Source of the DNA: Spirosoma sp. KCTC 42546
GTDB lineage: Bacteria; Bacteroidota; Bacteroidia; Cytophagales; Spirosomataceae
DNA: 64,000 nucleotides
Direction of reading: 5' to 3'
Assembly: GCF_006965485.1 (NCBI RefSeq)
Contig: NZ_CP041360.1
Coordinates: 3,100,001-3,164,000 of the forward strand
Shown here: positions 8,470-17,365 of the stretch, one piece after another
Layout of the letters: each line of letters opens with the position of its first letter
Position numbering within the stretch: the stretch's first letter is position 1
Made by a program: the position numbers and the translations under genes
The notes under the pieces: generated by a model
Told to the model about the DNA's origin: nothing
What the model saw: the letters and a program-made list of their open reading frames with translations, nothing else
The model's database searches: none

Positions 8470-9063
8470 ATGGAAACTATTGAACGCAAACCTCGTAGTC
8501 GGGAGCAAACTCGCTCCGGCATCGTAAAAACGGCAAAGTCCATTGCCCGCCGGGAAGGATGGCAAGCTGTTTCAATTCGTAAAATAGCTGATGCAATTGA
8601 ATATAGTGCCCCAATAGTGTATGAATACTTCGACAGCAAAGATGTGCTGTTAGATGAAATTCGGAATGAGGGTTTCAGCCACTTATATCGGGAATATGAT
8701 CGTATTTTAAGCCTTTACCGCGATCCCGAAAAACGCCTGTACGAAATCTCACTTGTGCAATGGGAGTTTGCCCGTGAGAATCCGGAAATTTATCAGGTAA
8801 TGTATAATTTAGACGGTGCTTTTTGTACAATCCCTGTTTATCAATCCGAAACAATGCAGGCGGTTAGCCGAATTGTTTGCAAGACGATTTTCTCCTTTAT
8901 TCCTAAAGCGGAGGAGAGCATTAAGCGGTTGTATTTTCAGTGGTGGTCCGTGTCTCACGGTATGATTACATTGTCGATGCTGCTTAAAGATGAGCAGCCA
9001 CTCGATCAGTCGGAGCAAGTCTATCGCGAAACGATGCGTCGGTTCGTGCGTGATTTGCGCTAA
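8470..9063 (+). CDS. TetR/AcrR-family transcriptional regulator
   Basis: A 197-residue regulator. The N-terminal helix-turn-helix covers about residues 12-60: 'ARREGWQAVSIRKIADAIEY' then 'SAPIVYEYFDSKDVLLDEI', the canonical TetR recognition helix with 'YEYFDSKDVLL'. The C-terminal part is an all-helical ligand/dimer domain with 'WEFARENPEIYQVMYNL', similar to WHG-type TetR C-terminal domains. Its stop overlaps the start of the next gene by one base (TAATG), so the two form an operon. It probably represses itself and the reductase in response to a small ligand, as is common for TetR-oxidoreductase pairs; the ligand is unknown. Confidence 0.92.
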   Translation: METIERKPRSREQTRSGIVKTAKSIARREGWQAVSIRKIADAIEYSAPIVYEYFDSKDVLLDEIRNEGFSHLYREYDRILSLYRDPEKRLYEISLVQWEFARENPEIYQVMYNLDGAFCTIPVYQSETMQAVSRIVCKTIFSFIPKAEESIKRLYFQWWSVSHGMITLSMLLKDEQPLDQSEQVYRETMRRFVRDLR

Positions 9064-9926
9064 TGCGAATTGCTATAATTGGCGCAACGGGCATGCTTGG
9101 GCAACCCGTTGCGCACGAACTGATCGAAGCCGGTTTTTCTGTTCGGATTATAGTGCGTGATGTTGCCAAAACGAAAGCACTATTTCCTGCCGCTGAGGTC
9201 GTCTCTGGCGACCTTCGTAACACCACAGGCTTAGTCGATGCCCTACGTGGTATAGATGTTGTCTACCTGAATTTATCAATCAGACAAGACGAAAAGCAAG
9301 CCGATTTTCATACAGAAGGAGAAGGAGTAACTAATCTGATTCAGTCAGCCCAACGTGCCGGTGTCCGACGGATTGGCTATCTGTCGTCCATCATCATGCG
9401 CTATCAGGGCATGCATGGCTTCAACTGGTGGGTATTTGATGTGAAACAGGAAGCTGTACAACGCATTAAAGCATCTGGAATTTCCTTCAGTATTTTTTAC
9501 CCATCCTGTTTCATGGAATCGCTAAACGGCACGCAACGCATGGGCCGTTTTATCCTGCTGGTTGGCCGTTCTGCCGTGCGCCCAATGTACATAGCGGCTC
9601 AGGACTACGGGAAACAGGTGGTTCGGGCGTTCCAGCTTGCGCAGAATGGCCAAAATCAGGAATATGTGATTCAGGGGCCAGAAGCCATGACACAACATGA
9701 AGCGGCCGAGCGATTTGCGACTGCTTATCGAAACGAAAAACTACGGATTGTAACGACTCCGCCGTTCCTGATGCAGCTAGGCCGACCATTTTCCGCCCAG
9801 GCCGACTATGGCTGGCACATTACCGAAGCACTGAATAACTACCCCGAAACCTTCGAAGCCCAAACTACCTGGGACGACTTGGGCAAACCCACCATAACAC
9901 TGGAACAGTTTGCTGGAAATAGTTAA
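9063..9926 (+). CDS. NmrA-like NAD(P)-binding atypical SDR
   Basis: A 287-residue Rossmann-fold protein translationally coupled to the TetR gene. It begins with the dinucleotide motif 'IAIIGATGMLGQPVAHELIE' (GxxGxxG, residues 3-22). 'VRIIVRDVAKTKALF' follows, with basic residues that favour NADP(H), then 'VVSGDLRN' and 'GIDVVYLNLS'. There is no YxxxK catalytic pair in the usual place; 'YLSSIIMRYQG' is where the active-site Ser/Thr would be. That is normal for the NmrA/atypical SDR group, which includes reductases and redox-sensing binders. It is probably a reductase for the compound sensed by its TetR partner. No signal peptide. Confidence 0.88.
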   Translation: MRIAIIGATGMLGQPVAHELIEAGFSVRIIVRDVAKTKALFPAAEVVSGDLRNTTGLVDALRGIDVVYLNLSIRQDEKQADFHTEGEGVTNLIQSAQRAGVRRIGYLSSIIMRYQGMHGFNWWVFDVKQEAVQRIKASGISFSIFYPSCFMESLNGTQRMGRFILLVGRSAVRPMYIAAQDYGKQVVRAFQLAQNGQNQEYVIQGPEAMTQHEAAERFATAYRNEKLRIVTTPPFLMQLGRPFSAQADYGWHITEALNNYPETFEAQTTWDDLGKPTITLEQFAGNS

Positions 9927-9954
9927 GCATTCATCACACGAACTGTAATTAGTT

Positions 9955-12393
9955 TTACGACGCTCCACCTGCCCGGCGTTTTTCGTCTTCGGCACCGCCC
10001 GTCCGTCGACGTGATTGTGGAACGGTATCGCTGCCAAACCGATAGGTGAGCGAAGCCGTAGCGATTCGTGTATCCTGCCGTTGATTGAACTGTTCAACGT
10101 AGTTGGCGTAAGTAGACGTAGCATGCAACGGGCTGCTATAAAATATATCGGTCATATTCAGCTTTAATGTACCTTTCTTGCCCCACATCGTTTTTTGCAG
10201 CCCAATATTGAGTTGGCCTAGGGGCTTAATGTCCAGGAAGCCATACAGTTGTCGGGATTGGTAGTTTCCAGTCAGGTCGGCTGCCCAGCCCCGACCCAGT
10301 GTGAACGTGTTGGTTGTGTTGATGGTAAAAGCAGGCAAGCCCTGGTTTAGAGAAGTGCCCGCCAGCTCACCAACAAATTGGTTGTAAAAGGCCACCAGAT
10401 TATTGTCCATTGTCCACCAGGTAGCAGGTTGAACGGGAACAGTCAACGTTAAACCAAAGTAATCTGAACGGGTTAGGTTCTGGAAAGTAGAAACTGCCTG
10501 TCGATTCCCCTCCGGTGCTGGTTGAACGACACTGATAATGGGTTGATCGGTACGGCTGTAACTGATTGATGTCATGAACTTCTGCTTAAAGGTGTGCGTC
10601 AGTTCGATGTTATAACTCAACTGCGGAAAGAGCGATGGGTTACCCGAAAAATAGGTGGTGGCGTCGATATAGGCCCGAAACGGATTAAGCTGGTTATAGG
10701 TCGGGCGGTCGATCCGGCGGCTAAGCGATAAACTGATGTCCTGCGTTTTGGACAGCGTCTGCTTGACGAATACACTAGGGAAAAGCTGGAAATAATGTCG
10801 CTCGAAACCACTGTTGCCAATCACCTGTAAACCTGTAGCGTTCGTTTGCTCGCCACGCAGTCCTAGTTGAACCGAGGTTTTTTTAAAGGACTTAGTTAGA
10901 TTCAGATAGGCCGCGTTAATGTTTTCGTCGTACCGAAATTGATTACTTTTTCCGGTGTCGACCACCGCCAGGCCGTCATTGATAGTGGTAAATAACACGT
11001 CGTTATCGGAATGAACCCAACTGACCTTTACTCCTCCTTCAAGTCGTGTTTTATTTTGAAACGTGTGCACATAATCGGCTTTGAAGGAGCTAATATTCAG
11101 GCCGCCCTTCACTTTACCTTCCAATACCGTCGGCGCTTGAACGGGAATAATAAACGTGGTAGCTAAGTTTTGGCTTCTATGGATTTCATAATGAGCAAAA
11201 TCGGCATCGACAGTCAGTTCGCTACGACCTGTTGAGTCAAAGCTATGTTTAAGATTCAGATTGGCCGCTACGTTCGGGGTGGCCAGGGTCCGATGGTTTG
11301 CGGACTGATAATTGACTTGCAGTTTTCCTAACTCATTAAATGTCTGGGTCGTGTTTGGTATCGACGCTTCGGCATGGTTAGCTAGCCCATTAACAACCGC
11401 CCCCAGTGTTGTGCGTTTTGATAACGTATAGTCCAGGCCAGCGCGGTAGGTATTGGAGGCCCAATGGGTTTTGCCCTGATTGTCCTGGTTGCTGCTGCCG
11501 GTAAGTTGATTGTTCTGGTAGAAATCCCGGTGGAAAGCTAGTTGGCTGTATTGATTACGGTCACTATACGTATAGTTGCCGAAAACGTTCAGCTTTTTGT
11601 GACGGTGATTCAACGAAATACCACTCGTGAATTTGCCGTATTTGCCGTATCCATAGCTCGCATTAACACTCCCATTTGTACCCTGGCGACCGTCTTTTTT
11701 GAGTTTAATGGCAATAATACCCGCACTGCCAGCCGCGTCGTATTTGGCCGGTGGGTTGGTAATAAGTTCAATTTTCTCAATAGAATTGGCTGGCAGCGAC
11801 CGTAGCATCTCACCCAATTCAGCACCGGTCATGGGCACTCGTTTGCCGTCGATCAGTACCAGTACGCCTTGTTTGCCCCGGAGCGCCAGGTTGTCATTTT
11901 GGTCAACCGTAACTCCCGGCGAACGACTAAGAACTTCCAGTGAGGTTGCCCCGGCACTGAGTGGACTACCATCTACATTCACCACAATGCGGTCGGCTTC
12001 ACGTTCGAAAAGAGGTTTGCGTGCCTGTACGGTTACTTCCTTTAACTGAGTTTTGTTACTAGACTTTAGCTGGATAGGAGCCAACGTTTGGTCGGTTGAA
12101 GAAATGGCAAAGGGAGCCGTTTGAACCCGTTCGAAACCTACCTGTGATGCAGACACGAAATAGTCTCCAGCCGATAGCTGCTCAAATCGAAATTTCCCAG
12201 TGGCATCACTAAACTCTGTTTTTACGACGACCGAATCAGCAGCCCGGTGCAAGGCAACGGTGGCAAATTCAACGGTTGTCCCTGCTGGATCACGTATAAT
12301 TCCAGATAGAATGGGTCCGGATTTCGCAACGGCTGAAACACTTATAAAAACGAATATAATGCAGAGAAGACTGGCGCGTAAAGAGTACGTCAT
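9955..12393 (-). CDS. TonB-dependent-receptor-like outer-membrane beta-barrel protein
   Basis: An 812-residue exported protein. The signal peptide is about residues 1-23 ('LLCIIFVFISVSAVAKSG'). A carboxypeptidase-regulatory-like Ig domain follows (about 28-110, with 'LSGIIRDPAGTTVEFATVAL' and 'GKFRFEQLSAGDYFVSASQV'). A plug domain comes next (about 120-235), with 'EVLSRSPGVTVDQNDNLALR' and 'IDGKRVPMTGAEL'. The rest is a beta-barrel of the outer-membrane-beta-barrel type-3 family, with strands rich in aromatic and polar residues. I see no TonB box, and no SusD partner is adjacent, so the substrate is unknown and this is not a classical SusCD pair. The last residues are basic and Gly/Ala-rich ('SRRRTGGAEDEKRRAGGAS'), an odd end for a barrel protein. 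Confidence 0.9.
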   Translation of the reverse strand: MTYSLRASLLCIIFVFISVSAVAKSGPILSGIIRDPAGTTVEFATVALHRAADSVVVKTEFSDATGKFRFEQLSAGDYFVSASQVGFERVQTAPFAISSTDQTLAPIQLKSSNKTQLKEVTVQARKPLFEREADRIVVNVDGSPLSAGATSLEVLSRSPGVTVDQNDNLALRGKQGVLVLIDGKRVPMTGAELGEMLRSLPANSIEKIELITNPPAKYDAAGSAGIIAIKLKKDGRQGTNGSVNASYGYGKYGKFTSGISLNHRHKKLNVFGNYTYSDRNQYSQLAFHRDFYQNNQLTGSSNQDNQGKTHWASNTYRAGLDYTLSKRTTLGAVVNGLANHAEASIPNTTQTFNELGKLQVNYQSANHRTLATPNVAANLNLKHSFDSTGRSELTVDADFAHYEIHRSQNLATTFIIPVQAPTVLEGKVKGGLNISSFKADYVHTFQNKTRLEGGVKVSWVHSDNDVLFTTINDGLAVVDTGKSNQFRYDENINAAYLNLTKSFKKTSVQLGLRGEQTNATGLQVIGNSGFERHYFQLFPSVFVKQTLSKTQDISLSLSRRIDRPTYNQLNPFRAYIDATTYFSGNPSLFPQLSYNIELTHTFKQKFMTSISYSRTDQPIISVVQPAPEGNRQAVSTFQNLTRSDYFGLTLTVPVQPATWWTMDNNLVAFYNQFVGELAGTSLNQGLPAFTINTTNTFTLGRGWAADLTGNYQSRQLYGFLDIKPLGQLNIGLQKTMWGKKGTLKLNMTDIFYSSPLHATSTYANYVEQFNQRQDTRIATASLTYRFGSDTVPQSRRRTGGAEDEKRRAGGAS

Positions 12394-12529
12394 GTCGAAT
12401 TACGTTTAGGTTGCTGAGGAAATTAATGTCAGACCAAAGACACTAAAAGCTAATCCAGCACGGCAATTCTCCATAAACGGGCAAAAATGAGTATCAGCGG
12501 GGAGTTATGAGTCGGATCAACTACTGTCT

Positions 12530-12606
12530 TTAACTGTCAAGGGTTGCCTTGGATGGTCAGCTATTGAAGATCAATAACTTGACTACCCCTGACAACCCTT
12601 GTTAAC
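12530..12606. repeat. junction hairpin, 'GTCAAGGGTTG' class
   Basis: Left words TGTCAAGGGTTGCCTTGG and GATGGTCAGCTATTGA face right words CAATAACTTGACTACCCC and TGACAACCCTTGTTAAC. The hairpin is imperfect and lies between the starts and stops of two co-directional minus-strand genes. Confidence 0.7.
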
Positions 12607-12620
12607 TAATCACAATGAAC

Positions 12621-13490
12621 TTAATGCATAGGCAGGCTCTTTACTTTTCCACCGGCTACGTCATCAACACTGTGCTGAATAATGAATGCGTTTGGGTCGA
12701 TTTCCAAAACTATAGTGCGCAGTCGGCTGATTTCTAAGCGGGTGATTACCGTATACAAAACGGTGGCAATATCCTGATGACTGCCATGTTTCCCATAGCC
12801 GCCCTGCCCTTTTAGAATCGTAATTCCCCAGCCTTTTGCTATAATCTGTTCCCGGATGGGCTCAGGGTTTTTGGAGATGATAAGAATAGCCGTGTATTCT
12901 TCAATACCGTGAATGACAAAGTCGACGGTTTTAGATGCCGCGAAGTACGTGATCATCGAATAAAGAGCAGGGTTAATGCCCAGAAAGAAGGCCGCAGCCC
13001 CGAAGATGAGCACATTAAGTACCAAAATAACATCGCTCACTTTTAAAATAGGACTACTCCGGCTAATGAGCAAAGCAGCAATTTCAGTGCCGTCCAGCAC
13101 GGCACCACCCCGCATAGCCAGTCCAATTCCGGCACCGATAAAGAAACCTCCAAAAACAGCTGTCAATAGAAAATCGGGCGTAACGTCGGGATAGGGAATT
13201 ACGGCCAGACTGAGCGAAAGCCCGGCAATCGCTACGGTACTTTTTACGGCGAACTGACGGCCAAATTGCCGATACCCTAAGCCAATAAACGGAAGATTGA
13301 TCAGCAGGAGCCAAATGGGCAGAGGCACCTTAACCAGTGTGGCCAATAACATAGAGACACCTGTAACACCCCCGTCGATAAAATGGCTTGATGTTAGGAA
13401 CCCTTTGATACCCATGCCTGCACTGAGTACCCCAGCAATAATGAAACTTGTATCTTTAATAGTTCTGAAAGCAGCGGTTTGTCGAATCAT
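12621..13490 (-). CDS. YitT-family membrane protein (DUF161/DUF2179)
   Basis: A 289-residue integral membrane protein. Five hydrophobic helices cover residues 15-210, including 'FIIAGVLSAGMGIKGFL', 'PLPIWLLLINLPFIGLGY', 'STVAIAGLSLSLAVIPY' and 'AVFGGFFIGAGIGLAMRGGA'. The family motif 'GGAVLDGTEIAALL' is at about 127-140. The C-terminal DUF2179 cytosolic domain ('RGWGIT' type, seen as 'AKGWGITILKGQGGYG') is at about 215-280. Function in the family is not established to me; some members are suggested transporters. It lies downstream of the cysteine pair on the same strand, but a hairpin separates them, so co-transcription is uncertain. Confidence 0.9.
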   Translation of the reverse strand: MIRQTAAFRTIKDTSFIIAGVLSAGMGIKGFLTSSHFIDGGVTGVSMLLATLVKVPLPIWLLLINLPFIGLGYRQFGRQFAVKSTVAIAGLSLSLAVIPYPDVTPDFLLTAVFGGFFIGAGIGLAMRGGAVLDGTEIAALLISRSSPILKVSDVILVLNVLIFGAAAFFLGINPALYSMITYFAASKTVDFVIHGIEEYTAILIISKNPEPIREQIIAKGWGITILKGQGGYGKHGSHQDIATVLYTVITRLEISRLRTIVLEIDPNAFIIQHSVDDVAGGKVKSLPMH

Positions 13491-13501
13491 AGTGAACGTT
13501 G

Positions 13502-13586
13502 AGTGTAGTGAAGTAGTGGAGTGAGTGAAGTAGGTGGAGTAGGTACTACTTTATCCCCACTTAACTTACTCCACCTACTTCACTTT
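13502..13586. repeat. junction hairpin, 'GTGGAGTAAG' class
   Basis: AGTGAAGTAGTGGAGTGAGT and GAAGTAGGTGGAGTAGG face CTTACTCCACCTACTTCAC. It fills the gap between YitT and cysK, which are both on the minus strand. Other copies of this word class are at 14.5, 36.2 and 42.8 kb. Confidence 0.88.
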
Positions 13587-13590
13587 AGTC

Positions 13591-14499
13591 CTAATATAAC
13601 CCTTCTATTGATAAATACCGCTCACCGGTATCATAACAGAAGGTTAAAATCCGACTGCCGGGGGCAATGTCGGGTAGTTTTTTGGCAACGGCTGCCAGGG
13701 AAGCTCCTGAGGAAACACCTACGAATATACCCTCTTCTTTTGCCGACCGACGTGCCATTTCGTATGCGTCGTCTTTGCTTACCTGAATGGTGCCATCCAG
13801 CAGGTCGGTATGAAGGTTCCTGGGAATAAAGCCCGCTCCAATACCCTGAATTGGGTGTGGGCCCGGAGCTCCTCCGCTTATGACGGGCGACAATTCAGGC
13901 TCAACGGCATAGATTTTTAGCGCAGGGAATTTCTGTTTAAGAACCTGCCCTACGCCGGTAATATGGCCACCAGTGCCTACGCCGGTAATCAGTACATCGA
14001 ACCCCTCAGGAAAGTCAGCCAGAATTTCTTCGGCTGTGGTACGCACATGGACATCGATGTTGGCCTGGTTCTCGAATTGCTGGGGCATCCACGCCCCTGG
14101 TGTTTGTGCTACCAGTTCATGAGCGCGTTCGATAGCCCCTTTCATCCCTTTCTCGCGGGGTGTCAAATCAAATTCAGCGCCGTAGGCAGCCATGATTTTC
14201 CGGCGTTCAATACTCATCGACTCGGGCATGACCAGAATGATCTTGTACCCTTTTACGGCAGCTACCATGGCCAGACCAATGCCCGTATTGCCGGATGTAG
14301 GCTCAATAATGGTGCTGTCAGACGTAAGCAGGCCCTTGGCTTCAGCGTCTTCAATCATGGCCAGTGCAATCCGGTCTTTGATGCTTGCGCCAGGGTTGGC
14401 TCGTTCCAGCTTGGTCCAGACTTCGTAGCCCGGAAATAAACGGTTAATACGCACGCAGGGCGTTTGGCCGATGGTATCGAGAATAGTAGTAGCTTTCAT
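13591..14499 (-). CDS. cysK: cysteine synthase A (O-acetylserine sulfhydrylase)
   Basis: A 302-residue PLP-dependent beta-replacing enzyme that makes cysteine from O-acetylserine and sulfide. The PLP lysine lies in '[19 protein letters not shown]' (Lys about residue 41). The substrate loop '[16 protein letters not shown]' is at about 67-82. The phosphate-binding '[16 protein letters not shown]' is at about 173-188, and '[17 protein letters not shown]' near the C-terminus holds the Ser that contacts the PLP nitrogen. '[11 protein letters not shown]' is typical of CysK. It lies directly downstream of serine acetyltransferase on the same strand, and the two enzymes are known to associate in the cysteine synthase complex. 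Both are present and complete here. Confidence 0.96.
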   Translation of the reverse strand: MKATTILDTIGQTPCVRINRLFPGYEVWTKLERANPGASIKDRIALAMIEDAEAKGLLTSDSTIIEPTSGNTGIGLAMVAAVKGYKIILVMPESMSIERRKIMAAYGAEFDLTPREKGMKGAIERAHELVAQTPGAWMPQQFENQANIDVHVRTTAEEILADFPEGFDVLITGVGTGGHITGVGQVLKQKFPALKIYAVEPELSPVISGGAPGPHPIQGIGAGFIPRNLHTDLLDGTIQVSKDDAYEMARRSAKEEGIFVGVSSGASLAAVAKKLPDIAPGSRILTFCYDTGERYLSIEGLY

Positions 14500-14519
14500 T
14501 GGTGGTTAGTTAAGAGGGG

Positions 14520-14617
14520 AATGAGTGGAGTAAGTAAAGTAGGTGGAGTAAGTGTAGCCGTTCTTCTACTAGCCTTACTCCACTCACTACACCTAGTTCA
14601 CTCACTCCACTACACTA
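14520..14617. repeat. junction hairpin, 'GTGGAGTAAG' class
   Basis: GAGTGGAGTAAGTAAAGTAG and GTGGAGTAAGTG face CTTACTCCACTCACTACACC and CACTCACTCCACTACAC. It sits between serine acetyltransferase and cysK; the end of the right arm touches the acetyltransferase stop codon. Confidence 0.88.
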
Positions 14618-15460
14618 GATGACAAAATTGATTGGTTCAACAGACTCCAGCGACTTTATCCGGACTTCGGTCTGGTGCTGGTGGAACACGAGAGAGTGGG
14701 CTTCAACGCTACTCGTTAACCAGACGTTACCGCCGATAACCGAGTCGTGACCCACAATGGTATGGCCACCTAAAATTGTGGCATTTGCATAAATGACAAC
14801 GTTATTTTCGATGGTTGGGTGACGTTTTTTCTGCGCCATCGACTTGGCAACGTGGGTAGCACCGAGGGTTACACCCTGATAGATTTTTACGTTATTCCCA
14901 ATAACCGTGGTTTCGCCGATAACAACACCTGTACCGTGGTCAATGAAAAATGACTGACCAATCTGGGCACCGGGGTGAATATCGATCCCCGTCTGGCCAT
15001 GCGCATATTCAGTGAGCATCCGGGGCAGGAGGGGTACATTGAGTTTCAGTAATTCATGGGCAATTCGATAGACCGAGATGGCATAAAATCCCGGATAAAC
15101 CGCTACCACTTCTTCAATACCAACCGAAGCCGGATCATTATCGACAATGGCATGCGCATCCAGTAGCAGGCTATCGTAAATAAATGGTAGCTGATCGAAA
15201 AAACGCTCTGTAATTTCAGCGGGGTTTTCGGATAGGTTTTTTTCCAGTGGGCACAGGAGGTTCGTCAGTTGCTCATGTAAACTCTGATACGTCTCTTCTA
15301 CGTGCTGCGAAATCGACTTACAATCCTGCGTGACCGGGAACAGCAACCGCATTAACTGGTCAATAAATCGTCCGGCGTCAGGCCGGGAGGGAAGTTTGTA
15401 GCGATAGTGTGAACGCTGAGCCTGAAGGTGGTCAAGGAGGGTATTGGTCGCCGTGGTCAT
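14615..15460 (-). CDS. cysE: serine O-acetyltransferase
   Basis: A 281-residue left-handed beta-helix acetyltransferase that makes O-acetylserine from serine and acetyl-CoA. The N-terminal helical region (residues 1-135) has '[19 protein letters not shown]' and '[17 protein letters not shown]'. It is followed by hexapeptide repeats from about residue 155 to 250, including '[20 protein letters not shown]' (catalytic His and Asp region), '[20 protein letters not shown]', '[20 protein letters not shown]' and '[19 protein letters not shown]'. The C-terminal tail ends in 'SVEPINFVI'; the terminal Ile is the residue that inserts into the CysK active site in known cysteine synthase complexes. It heads the minus-strand group with cysK. 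The call is firm; the symbol follows function. Confidence 0.95.
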   Translation of the reverse strand: MTTATNTLLDHLQAQRSHYRYKLPSRPDAGRFIDQLMRLLFPVTQDCKSISQHVEETYQSLHEQLTNLLCPLEKNLSENPAEITERFFDQLPFIYDSLLLDAHAIVDNDPASVGIEEVVAVYPGFYAISVYRIAHELLKLNVPLLPRMLTEYAHGQTGIDIHPGAQIGQSFFIDHGTGVVIGETTVIGNNVKIYQGVTLGATHVAKSMAQKKRHPTIENNVVIYANATILGGHTIVGHDSVIGGNVWLTSSVEAHSLVFHQHQTEVRIKSLESVEPINFVI

Positions 15461-15693
15461 GGTGTTTTGTTGCTTAGTAAATCAAATGTCACTACTAGTT
15501 GTTAGTTTTTAAGATAGACTATAGTAGAATCTGCACCCCGTTCTGTAGAAACACGACCCTGAGGGACTAGTTGTTAAACGAACAAAGTTGGAATCTAACA
15601 CAAACAGATTCTATGATTTTGGAACAAAATGCGGGCCGCAAAGTTCGCCGATACCAATTGGAGTCTGATTTGCAGGATAAATTTTAGAAACTA

Positions 15694-16929
15694 ATGAAAG
15701 GAATCCTCATGTTTAGTAAAACCATCGTCACGTTTGTCATTTCACTGATAGCTACATCGGGCGTCTCCTGGATCGTCGCAATAGCTTGTCAGCCCGCAAA
15801 ACAGGCCGATGCTATTGTTGCTGATTCGACTGGCAGTATGTCCGGCACCGCGCTGGTAAAAGTTGTTAATGCCTATCCAAAATTGACCTTCGACTCACCG
15901 GTTGAGTATACGTATGCGAATGATGGCACCAATCGAGTGTTCGTCGTGGAGCAGGCCGGGCGGATACGGGTAGTTGAAAACGACGCCAATACGGCTTCGG
16001 CGGGGATCTATTTAGACATACGTTCGAAGGTGGCATCGGGTGGAGAAATGGGATTGCTGGGCCTGGCCTTTCATCCCGATTTTAAGCAAAATGGCTTTTT
16101 CTATGTCAACTATACGAAAAGTAATCCTCGCGAAACCATTGTAAGTCGATTCAAGGCATCCTCAGCCAATGCGTCAACGGTTGACCCCGGTTCGGAAGTA
16201 ATTCTATTTCGGTTTGATCAGCCTTATTCCAACCACAACGGCGGCAAAGTCCTGTTTGGGCCCGATGGGTACCTATATGTGTCAACGGGTGATGGCGGAA
16301 GCGGGGGAGATCCACAGAATAACGGACAGAACCGGAGTAGCTGGTTAGGGAAAATCCTACGCGTTGATGTAAATAGCACCGACAAAGGTCAATATGGTAT
16401 CCCGAAGGATAATCCATTTAAAGGCAACACCAATGGTTACCGCGAAGAGATTTTTGCCTATGGCCTTCGGAATCCATGGCGGATCAGTTTCGATGAGAAA
16501 GGTCAACTGTGGGTAGGTGATGTTGGTCAGAACGCCATCGAAGAAGTAGATATCGTTACGAAAGGTGGGAACTACGGCTGGCGCCTAAAAGAAGGGAATG
16601 CCAACTACAACACAAAAGACAACGCGAATGCGGCTGAGCTGATCGCGCCCATCTGGCAATATTCACACAGCAATGGCGACGTATCGATCACGGGTGGCGT
16701 TGTTTACCGTGGTTCGACAAATCCGGACTTGCGCGGGAAGTATATCTATGCCGATTATGCCAGCGGCCGTGTTTGGGCGTTAACACCCAATGGTACAAAA
16801 TCGGCTACGAACCAGGAACTTGTTTCGGGAGCAGGCGCTATTTCGGCCTTCGGCGAAGATCAGAAAAATGAGCTTTATCTCTGTGAATACGGCGGGGGCA
16901 AGATTCTTAAACTGATGGCCAATAACTGA
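15694..16929 (+). CDS. PQQ-dependent sugar dehydrogenase-like secreted beta-propeller
   Basis: A 411-residue exported protein of the glucose/sorbosone dehydrogenase family, related to soluble aldose sugar dehydrogenase. The N-terminal helix at about residues 8-25 is followed by 'VAIACQPAKQ', a plausible lipobox with the Cys near residue 29, so it may be a lipoprotein. The six-bladed propeller is visible from 'YPKLTFDSPVEYTYANDGTN' on. 'GEMGLLGLAFHPDFKQNGFF' and 'YSNHNGGKVLFGPDGYLYVS' include the catalytic His of the NHNGG motif, followed by 'TGDGGSGGDPQNNGQN'. 'GLRNPWRISFDEKGQLWVGD' and 'EEVDIVTKGGNYGWRLKEGN' come next. It oxidises sugars if PQQ is available; no PQQ synthesis genes are in the window. 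Confidence 0.9.
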   Translation: MKGILMFSKTIVTFVISLIATSGVSWIVAIACQPAKQADAIVADSTGSMSGTALVKVVNAYPKLTFDSPVEYTYANDGTNRVFVVEQAGRIRVVENDANTASAGIYLDIRSKVASGGEMGLLGLAFHPDFKQNGFFYVNYTKSNPRETIVSRFKASSANASTVDPGSEVILFRFDQPYSNHNGGKVLFGPDGYLYVSTGDGGSGGDPQNNGQNRSSWLGKILRVDVNSTDKGQYGIPKDNPFKGNTNGYREEIFAYGLRNPWRISFDEKGQLWVGDVGQNAIEEVDIVTKGGNYGWRLKEGNANYNTKDNANAAELIAPIWQYSHSNGDVSITGGVVYRGSTNPDLRGKYIYADYASGRVWALTPNGTKSATNQELVSGAGAISAFGEDQKNELYLCEYGGGKILKLMANN

Positions 16930-16947
16930 AAAGCGAATAGTTACTAG

Positions 16948-17028
16948 TTAACCACAGAGGTATCGAGAATACTGAATACTAGAAGGTTGATTTTTAGTAC
17001 TCAGTATTCTCGATACCTCTGTGGTTAA
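16948..17028. repeat. junction hairpin, 'AACCACAGAGG' class
   Basis: TTAACCACAGAGGTATCGAG and AATACTGA face TCAGTATT and CTCGATACCTCTGTGGTTAA. Arms are near-perfect over about 30 bp. It lies downstream of the sugar dehydrogenase. Related words recur at 35.1, 39.3 and 45.3 kb. Confidence 0.9.
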
Positions 17029-17076
17029 GATATAAAAAATTAATCTGTTGAATTATCTAAGTCTCACGTCCCTCTA

Positions 17077-17147
17077 GTGTGACCCCGACGGGGTCAGATG
17101 TTTGTAGAAATGAGGTTTTACTATAAACATTTGACCCTATCGGAGCC
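17077..17147. repeat. double-palindrome repeat (GACCCC element), copy 1
   Basis: GTGTGACCCCGACGGGGTCA opens the element. The middle holds TTTGTAGAAATGAGG and TTTACTATAAACA, and the end is TTGACCCTATCGGAGCC. The left palindrome is perfect and the right is decayed. Three further copies are at 29.4, 37.2 and 60.3 kb. Confidence 0.85.
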
Positions 17148-17365
17148 AATCGCCAACGACTACTATTATGTAATTGTTAAACTTAGTCTACGCTTCCTAA
17201 ACTTGGTGTTCGTGGATTTAGTGTTGATAATCTACAGAACCTGTAGAGAAATTGAAACACAACTAGGGTACGAAAAGTCGTAAATGCCAGACTATCAGGT
17301 GTTGGTCCGAAAATGGCATACTGAGAAGACAAAACCAATTTAGTTAACTCAAAACCACAGTAATC
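17148..17365. other. AT-rich leader before the ferritin-like gene
   Basis: No gene, RNA or clear promoter is recognised here. A 61-codon open frame crosses this stretch and the preceding repeat, but its composition (Tyr, Leu, Val) follows from the AT content and it is not credible. The ferritin-like gene promoter must lie here. Confidence 0.5.

Noticed and set aside
9955..12393. SusC of a SusCD polysaccharide locus
   Set aside because: No SusD neighbour or glycoside hydrolase is adjacent, and the barrel is of the type-3 outer-membrane family.
13502..14617. CRISPR-like array from repeated ACTCCAC words
   Set aside because: The words form two separate inverted repeats with irregular spacing, and there are no equal spacers or cas genes.
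17098..17283. 61-codon plus-strand frame
   Set aside because: It begins inside a GACCCC repeat copy and has Tyr/Leu/Val-rich composition typical of AT-rich non-coding DNA; no family pattern.
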